DNA of 64,000 nt, taken from Craspedostauros australis. Its lineage: Eukaryota; Bacillariophyta; Bacillariophyceae; Mastogloiales; Achnanthaceae. Positions 58,520 through 64,000 of this stretch are shown piece by piece (position 1 is the stretch's first letter; each line of letters opens with the position of its first letter). Where the stretch lies: the NCBI GenBank assembly GCA_026770025.1, contig JAMXDE010000003.1:2852001-2916000 (forward strand), written 5' to 3'. Made by a program: the position numbers and the translations under genes. The notes beneath the pieces were generated by a model that was given only the letters and a program-made list of their open reading frames with translations, had not been told where the DNA came from and made no database searches.

Positions 58520-60943
58520 TCAGTACAGCTTCTGCTTCTTCATGCTGATCTTGACGACGATGGTGGCGAAAAAGGAGACGACGCCCACGATGGCGCCGGC
58601 ACCCAAGGTCAGCAGGCCTGGTCGCTTGTTGGAGTAACGGAACAGCGAGACACCGACGTCGTTGCTCCAGTACGGTTCCGTGTACATGGCGCTGATGCCG
58701 GCGTCGTTCGCATCAATCTCGAAGAATCCGGGCTGCTTGTTGACGGCGGGAACGAAGGCCTCGTCGACTGCCTGGTGGAAGTGCGCTCGTGTGCACACGC
58801 AGACGTTGTTGTTGGCGGAGCATGTGGCAGAGTCTCCGTACGCGGCGCAGTATCCGACCTCCGCACAATCAGAGGCCTTTTTGCAGGATACGGCTTCCAC
58901 CTCGTTGCCATCCTCGTCGATCATGGCACCGCGGCCCAAGAAGTCATGCAGCATGTTGCGCAGAGCGAGTTCCAGCATGCGCGGCTGGATGCCGATGGCA
59001 TCGGTGCTCTTCTTGCCGTAATCCTCGCCGTTGTAGTTGCCATAGACCTTGTCTCCGACCTGCGCGAATGGCTGTCCGTAGCTCATGCTGTAGATGCTGA
59101 CGTAGTAGTTGGGCGGGGTGCCGAGCTGTTCTCCGGACTGGATGTTGAAGCCCGTGCGCGAACGTTCGTTGGCTGCCTCCATCGACGCGTGCTTCTTGAT
59201 CATGCTGCAGCTTCCATCGTCGAAGAGGCAGTCGGCGAGTTCGACAAGCAGTTCGTCGTCGTAGGAAAGGGCGGGGATGAGGTTGGCTGCGTACTGGGAG
59301 GCTGTGTCTGAGTCGAAGCTGCCATCGTCGTATGCGGCAGCAATGGCAGCACGCGCCATGATGGTCGCGGAAGCGGCCAATGCCTTGAAGTTCATTTGGA
59401 TGTTGTCCACGGTGTTGAGATGGGATTGGTACGGAGGACGCTTCGTGAATCTGTAGTCATATCCCGTGAGCACGGCACCATCGATCGCTCCTCCCGTGAG
59501 GGACAGCAACGAGGTCAGGGGTGTTGGTGGGTAGGGAAATCCGTCGCCGTTGTTGTTTTCTCCTGCCACAGATGCGATGGGGGTGTAGGTGTTCGTGTAC
59601 GTGGCCTTGAGGACGTTGGCGAGGAAGGCACCGAAGGTTCCGTCGTTGCCCTCATTGTGAACGAACAAGTTGTCATCCGCGAGGGGATATCCGACCTGGT
59701 CCACCGTGAGCATGCCAGCGATTTGGCCAATGTCCTGGAACTTGAGACTGTGCCTCATGGGATAGAGACATCCCTTCTGCGAGTCCTCGTTCTCGGAAAC
59801 AGATGGCACGGTGAGATCATCATCGCACTGGAAGTTGATGACGTCGTTGAGGAAGCTGCGGGAGCCGATGAATCCGTAGGAATCGCCCTGGAAGAACCCA
59901 AAGACGATGCGATTTGGCAACGCATCGAGGGTGGCGTCGTCGGCGTACTTGCCGATGAGGTTGGCAGCCATCAGGAGCGTGAGGGTGTTGGATGCAGCTG
60001 TGTTTGCTCCTGGCGCCAAGTCATGAAACATGGAGGTGGCATCGATGGCAGTGCCCACGACGACGGCAGGGCGACCATCGGCCTGCTGCTGCGCTTGATT
60101 TCCACCATCCTGATCGAGCTTACGACCGTTGTTGTCACCATTGTCGTCGTTGTTTGCGTTTGCGTTTGCGTTTGCGTTCATGGGAGGAGATCCGGCGTAG
60201 GCCCAAACGCTGGTGCCACCGAGCGGGAGGCACTTTGGGTTCCATTCTTCATCAGCAGCGTCCTTCCAAGCGAGGCACTGTTCCGAGTTGGTGTTGTCCG
60301 GTCCCATGTAGTAGTTGAATTGCGCCAGGACGCTGGGCGAGCTGGAACCATCCTGGGCAGCATCACGCACAGCATCCGAGGTGTCTTGTTCGTTGACGTA
60401 GACCATGGGGATGCCGTACAGATCGTAATTCGTCAGACTCTGTCCCTTCGCGTTCCATGGGAACTGGACGTTGCCGTATCCCAAGTTCGCGGACGGCGTG
60501 CCGTAGCCATTGGGGTACATGGGCGCTGGCGAGGTGTAGTCCTTCTTGTCCTCCGAGTCTTCGCTGTTGAGCACGACGATGCCCTGCAGGTAGCCGTTGG
60601 ACTTGGCCTGCAGGAGAGCATCGAAGATGTCCTTCTCCAAGTCGAACTCTTCGATGACGGCCACGAAGTTCCCCTTGACGTTGATGTCATTGGATCCATC
60701 GTAGTACAGCAACGGCCCTTCCTGCACGTCGTGATCAGCGGTTCCGCATCCCAGGCGTCCGTTGCGATGGAAGAGCGTGACGCAAGGAGAATGCTCGAGG
60801 TTTCGCAGGGAGGATTGGAAGGGTTCATCGAAGGAAACCGATTTGGATGTCGCTTCCACGAGGGATGGCGTGAGGGAGGACAGCGCAGTCAGCCCCACGA
60901 GACCAAGTCCCACGAATGTCGACGGCATGAATCTCCACATCAT
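58520..60943 (-). CDS. NCSTN: Nicastrin, gamma-secretase subunit
   Basis: 807 residues: a signal peptide, a large lumenal domain and one C-terminal transmembrane segment (near 778-797, GAGAIVGVVSFFATIVVKI). Nicastrin is the substrate-receptor subunit of gamma-secretase, with presenilin, APH-1 and PEN-2. Family marks are CVTLFHRNGRLGCGT near the N-terminus, VVVGTAIDATSMFHDLAPGA, and FGFFQGDSYGFIGSRSFLND, which aligns with FFQGETFDYIGS of the animal protein. Asp replaces the Glu and Phe the Tyr of the DYIGS region. A conserved-looking cysteine cluster (CKKASDCAEVGYCAAYGDSA) precedes the membrane segment. An Asn/Ala/Asp-rich insertion lies near 255-275. The gene is divergent from SLBP. Confidence 0.92.
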   Translation of the reverse strand: MMWRFMPSTFVGLGLVGLTALSSLTPSLVEATSKSVSFDEPFQSSLRNLEHSPCVTLFHRNGRLGCGTADHDVQEGPLLYYDGSNDINVKGNFVAVIEEFDLEKDIFDALLQAKSNGYLQGIVVLNSEDSEDKKDYTSPAPMYPNGYGTPSANLGYGNVQFPWNAKGQSLTNYDLYGIPMVYVNEQDTSDAVRDAAQDGSSSPSVLAQFNYYMGPDNTNSEQCLAWKDAADEEWNPKCLPLGGTSVWAYAGSPPMNANANANANNDDNGDNNGRKLDQDGGNQAQQQADGRPAVVVGTAIDATSMFHDLAPGANTAASNTLTLLMAANLIGKYADDATLDALPNRIVFGFFQGDSYGFIGSRSFLNDVINFQCDDDLTVPSVSENEDSQKGCLYPMRHSLKFQDIGQIAGMLTVDQVGYPLADDNLFVHNEGNDGTFGAFLANVLKATYTNTYTPIASVAGENNNGDGFPYPPTPLTSLLSLTGGAIDGAVLTGYDYRFTKRPPYQSHLNTVDNIQMNFKALAASATIMARAAIAAAYDDGSFDSDTASQYAANLIPALSYDDELLVELADCLFDDGSCSMIKKHASMEAANERSRTGFNIQSGEQLGTPPNYYVSIYSMSYGQPFAQVGDKVYGNYNGEDYGKKSTDAIGIQPRMLELALRNMLHDFLGRGAMIDEDGNEVEAVSCKKASDCAEVGYCAAYGDSATCSANNNVCVCTRAHFHQAVDEAFVPAVNKQPGFFEIDANDAGISAMYTEPYWSNDVGVSLFRYSNKRPGLLTLGAGAIVGVVSFFATIVVKISMKKQKLY

Positions 60944-61302
60944 CTTGTCGTCCGTGCTCTATTATCGATTGAATTGTTGTTGAATGCGTTGTTGAATGCG
61001 GTATCTGATGTGATAGGTGAATGAATGAATGAATGAATGAAGGCGGCTTTGGGTGTTTCAGCGCTTCGGCGGATGGTGACAACTCTGTGACTTTCTCTGC
61101 TTCTGCTTCTTCTGGCAGTCTGGGTCTGTGACGATAGAGCTCAATGCTATTGTTTGCTGCAAATGGTGCTGACAATGATGCTGACTGTGCTTCTGCGAGG
61201 TGTCGTCGAACCGGACCAACAGGTGAAGGGATCGCAGTTGAGATACGAGCTGATAGATGGAGACGGAGATGGAGAGGGAGAATGGCAGCATTGAAACGAC
61301 GG

Positions 61303-61317
61303 CTTGGCGCGCCAAAG
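61303..61317. promoter_or_regulatory. E2F-like palindrome
   Basis: CTTGGCGCGCCAAAG, a near-perfect palindrome matching the E2F/DP consensus TTTSGCGCSAAA on both strands, 432 bp upstream of the SLBP ATG. The match is seen in sequence; function is inferred. Confidence 0.5.
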
Positions 61318-61480
61318 TTCAATTTTGCCGTTTGTTTCTTCTCACGATACGGCTGCCACGATGCACACCGTTGTTGTCACGTTTTCTGCGCAATTTGAAT
61401 TGATGGAGTTCGAAAAGACGTTGCGACCGTTAACAGAGACTTCTCAATCATGAGTGAGGCCAAATCACGAGTTCGAGGCG

Positions 61481-61495
61481 TTCGCGCCAAAAAAA
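61481..61495. promoter_or_regulatory. E2F-like site
   Basis: TTCGCGCCAAAAAAA; its complement TTTTTTTGGCGCGAA fits the E2F/DP consensus. It lies 254 bp upstream of the SLBP ATG. Cell-cycle control of SLBP makes it plausible, but it is not shown here. Confidence 0.5.
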
Positions 61496-61748
61496 GAGAA
61501 AGCGACCACACACGCGCGCCGCAGAACAAGACATGCCATCGCAGATTTGTGAGGAAAGATCTGGTTGTGTTGTCGACGATGACAACCATCGCCAGGACAC
61601 GCAAAAAACCGTCCACAGTCACAAACGCAAAATCACATGCTGCACTCACAATCGCAACATCCGACGCAATACATCACAACATCCGACGCAACACATCACA
61701 ACATACGAAATTGAACGAACAGAACCAAAAGACCATTGTGACGACAAG

Positions 61749-62575
61749 ATGAAGCGCGACAGTCAAGAGAATCCAATTGCCAACATTGCCGCCGTTGGGG
61801 CGAACAACGCTCCCGCAGCTGCAAACAGGAGCTACGCAATGGTCTGCGGTGGTGCCAGCTGTGCGGAAAGTATGATGATTGGCAAGATGGACGACGGCAA
61901 CATTCGTGGCAAAGTTACTGAGTTCGGCGACTGCCCAAGTGGCACATCCAGACAGCAGTATTCCACATCCTCCGCAGCATCCACAGCATCGATGTCGTCG
62001 TCGTCGTCAGCATCATCGACATGTTCCAAGTCTGATTCATCGCAAGAGCAATTACGGAAACACAGTCCAAAGAGACTCAAGTTCAGCATGACGATCGAAA
62101 CAAGCGCACAGGCCACCGAGCCGGAATTCGCCAAACTCGATCACTCCAATCCCACGCATGCCAATCGCATGCAATCGCGACAACGCCAGATCCTCAAGGG
62201 CAAGAACACCATCGGGTACGAGGAGTACCGCCAGCGGGTTCCCAAGGAGCAGCGTCTATCACGGTCGATGAAGACGCCCTCCACGCCGGATCATACGTTG
62301 GAAATTCCCAACAAGCGATGGGCGGGGATGGTGCGCGCTTGGTAAGTGCATTGCTTGATACTATGGAGACGTGGAATACCGAACTGTTGTGTACGTGCCG
62401 ATGTGCATGCGCTGGCGCATGTAAGATCCATTCTCACGCACCCTACTCGTCTGTCCATTCATTCACTAAACCTATCCATTTCATTCCATCTCGCAGGCGT
62501 CGTGCACTGCATGACTACGATCCAGAAGATGTGGATATGGAACAGGTAGCACCAAACCCACACACAGTCCTGTGA
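61749..62575 (+). CDS. SLBP: Histone stem-loop binding protein (SLBP)
   Basis: Two exons, 61749-62341 and 62497-62575, encode 223 residues. SLBP binds the 3' stem-loop of replication-dependent histone mRNAs and directs their processing and translation. The RNA-binding domain (about 138-209) is clear: MQSRQRQILKGKNTIGYEEY, then RQRVPKEQR, a TP-containing segment (MKTPSTPDH), IPNKRWAGMVRAW and, after the intron, RRALHDYDPE. In animals the same block reads RQKQINYGKNTIGY and ends WKxxLHxWDPP. The N-terminal 110 residues are Ser/Ala-rich with no recognised motif. A splice is required to complete the domain, since unspliced reading stops just after VRAW. Confidence 0.9.
62342..62496 (+). other. 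Intron of SLBP
   Basis: 155 bp, phase 2. Donor GTAAGTGCAT, acceptor CCATCTCGCAG. The join completes the Trp codon of VRAW and continues with RRALHDYDPE. Confidence 0.9.
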
Positions 62576-62664
62576 CTCTTCCACTGTTGATGACGTACGT
62601 AGGACCAGTACAAAAACTTTTACGTAGAACACGTAGAAACACTACTAGCACAAAGTTGTTGACA

Positions 62665-64000
62665 ATGGTGCGCACAGACGACCAAAACGATGTTGGCAAA
62701 GCCAACCAGACCCCTCGAAAGCAATCGACAATGGGACGAGGACGTTCAGGAAGAGGAGGCCGTCAGGCCCGTGGTAAAGGCGCTCATGGGGGAGGCCGAG
62801 GAGGGAAGAGGCAGGCCAGAGACTCACCGACCAAAAAGTCTCCAAAAAAGGGTGCGATCCAAAACGAGAACCGTTGGATTTGGAGCCACCAGCACGAAAG
62901 AAGCTGGGGAGACATCCTCAGAGAGAGAAACTTGATGACCCGCGGAACAGAGCCGTTCACTGCAACCACCGGTGAAGATGGAGCGCTTGACGAGTCGATC
63001 GCCTTCGTGAGAGAGATGAGCGACGAGCTAGCAGACGGAGCAACCTTGGAACAATGGAAGGTGCTCTTTGAGGACGCGTACGATAACAAATTACCAGCGG
63101 AATCCAACCTGCAGGTGATCCAAGTCATGGTGCGGTTGGTGGCCACTTCGAACATCTTCTCGTCCTCAATGTGGAAATTGGGACAAATCAAAGCCACACA
63201 CGAGACATCGGCTTGGATCGCCGCCCGAGTGGTGTTCATGCAAGTGAAAGGAATCCGGTTCGACGACGACGAGGACAAGGATGAAGCGCAAGCAACCTCC
63301 CCGAACCCGTCTTCGAAGAAGAAGTCGCGCAAGCCACGCAGGAAGGTCATGGCGTACCCACGGAAGGCCCCACAGGCCAGGGAACTTCAGAGCGTAAACG
63401 ACGTCTTGAGCGACTTCCACAAAACGTTCTTCGACGTGCGTCTACCGATGTCCAGGGAGGGCAGCGAAACCCCATTGGTGCAAGTCATCGCGAGCCTCAA
63501 CGCCCTCAGAGCATTCATCTTCCGTGCGGACTCTAAAGCGCAAATTCTGGCGTGGCGGAAAAGCAAAGAACTACGGCCCTGGACGGTAGCAGATGTGGCC
63601 TGGACAAACAGGGAGACACTGAAACAGTTCGTGGAAAGTCTATACGCCCGGACTGGGTTCATGACTTACACCCGCATCTGGGTGGCCCACAAACAAGACC
63701 TGGACGTGTTCGAGGACGACGGCACCCTGGCAGCAGCTGCGATTTCCTTCCGCAAGTCCGACATCCAAGAACACAATGTCGTCGCGGCAGGTTGGCTGTT
63801 TGGAAGCCATAGCTCCATGAACACCGACGACCTTGCTGAAGTGATCAACGTCAATGAGCTGGTGAAAAACCAATTCGTGGTTCAGCTTCGGGTGAGGGAA
63901 ATCCAGCTGGTCAGAAGGCGCGGCCGCAGACCAGACACGGACGACTTCCGGAACCGACCCAGGGCGACCCACATCATGTGCGGGGAATCCAAGGCAAGGG
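62665..64000 (+). CDS. Unidentified open frame, 3' end outside the window
   Basis: The frame starts with ATG at 62665 and stays open for 445 codons to the window edge, so the protein is partial. It begins only 90 bp after the SLBP stop. The N-terminus is Gly/Arg-rich and basic (GRGRSGRGGRQARGKG, TKKSPKK), suggesting nucleic-acid binding. A helical-looking region follows (IAFVREMSDELADGATLEQW, IQVMVRLVATSNIF), then a second basic patch (KKKSRKPRRKV). A further region contains YARTGFMTYTRIWVAHKQDL and VVAAGWLFGSHSSMNTDDL. I do not recognise the family. The overall build, and the last motif, recall first frames of some protist mobile elements, but no transposase, reverse transcriptase or terminal repeat is visible. 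Confidence 0.6.
   Translation, partial: MVRTDDQNDVGKANQTPRKQSTMGRGRSGRGGRQARGKGAHGGGRGGKRQARDSPTKKSPKKGAIQNENRWIWSHQHERSWGDILRERNLMTRGTEPFTATTGEDGALDESIAFVREMSDELADGATLEQWKVLFEDAYDNKLPAESNLQVIQVMVRLVATSNIFSSSMWKLGQIKATHETSAWIAARVVFMQVKGIRFDDDEDKDEAQATSPNPSSKKKSRKPRRKVMAYPRKAPQARELQSVNDVLSDFHKTFFDVRLPMSREGSETPLVQVIASLNALRAFIFRADSKAQILAWRKSKELRPWTVADVAWTNRETLKQFVESLYARTGFMTYTRIWVAHKQDLDVFEDDGTLAAAAISFRKSDIQEHNVVAAGWLFGSHSSMNTDDLAEVINVNELVKNQFVVQLRVREIQLVRRRGRRPDTDDFRNRPRATHIMCGESKAR

Larger units (their letters stand above)
60944..61748. promoter_or_regulatory. Divergent promoter region between nicastrin and SLBP
   Basis: 805 bp with no gene. It has a (GAAT)n run at about 61018-61042 near the nicastrin start and two E2F-like sites nearer SLBP, listed separately. 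The part from 61600 to 61748 is rich in CAACATC/CACA and is probably SLBP leader; the SLBP frame is open upstream to 61533, but that extension looks noncoding. Confidence 0.6.

Overview
The window is a gene-dense stretch of eukaryotic nuclear DNA, most likely from a marine stramenopile, with a diatom favoured but not proven. The reasons are a secreted protein with long Pro/Thr/Ser-rich linkers typical of diatom and heterokont surface proteins, Tudor-like and HAT-repeat proteins of stramenopile style, few and short spliceosomal introns (155-326 bp), and clearly eukaryotic genes (nicastrin, VPS53, SLBP, coactosin, ribosome-biogenesis helicases). No tRNA, rRNA, CRISPR array or operon was recognised. 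Nineteen protein-coding loci are supported; four have a well-defined intron and a fifth is a 3' exon whose first exon could not be fixed.

Layout. 1-2.1 kb: no gene. 2.1-6.9 kb (minus): a beta-ketoacyl-ACP synthase II, then a secreted four-domain surface protein. 6.9-10.9 kb: 4 kb without a supportable gene. 10.9-21.5 kb (plus): one uninterrupted 3,538-residue secreted protein of about 92 cysteine-rich DUF4215-type repeats. 22.5-24.3 kb (plus): an unrecognised, possibly leucine-rich-repeat protein. 24.7-34.9 kb (minus): a class II sirtuin, a membrane-anchored phytanoyl-CoA-dioxygenase-like protein with a C-terminal Tudor-like domain, an RluA-type pseudouridine synthase with a C2H2 finger, and a coactosin/ADF-H protein. 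35.8-38.5 kb (plus): an unknown basic protein and an RRM protein. 38.8-44.9 kb (minus): a 2,023-residue HAT-repeat protein. 46.0-53.9 kb (plus): the helicase DBP9/DDX56, a type II membrane protein and VPS53. 54.2-56.3 kb (minus): the helicase ROK1/DDX52. 57.1-58.3 kb (plus): an unknown protein. 58.5-60.9 kb (minus): nicastrin. 61.7-62.6 kb (plus): histone stem-loop binding protein SLBP, with E2F-like sites upstream. 62.7 kb to the end: an open frame of unknown family that runs off the window.

The genes do not form one pathway. Themes are RNA and ribosome biogenesis (DBP9, ROK1, pseudouridine synthase, RRM and HAT proteins, SLBP), membrane trafficking and membrane proteolysis (VPS53, nicastrin) and the cell surface (the DUF4215 giant and the four-domain protein). 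The most unusual items are the giant repeat gene, in which a 1,398-bp block of 14 repeats is present three times almost unchanged and a separate region is exactly ten 195-bp dimers; the dioxygenase-membrane-Tudor fusion revealed by joining two exons; the shared CGCAG ending of all five recognised introns; and the unidentified frame at the right edge.
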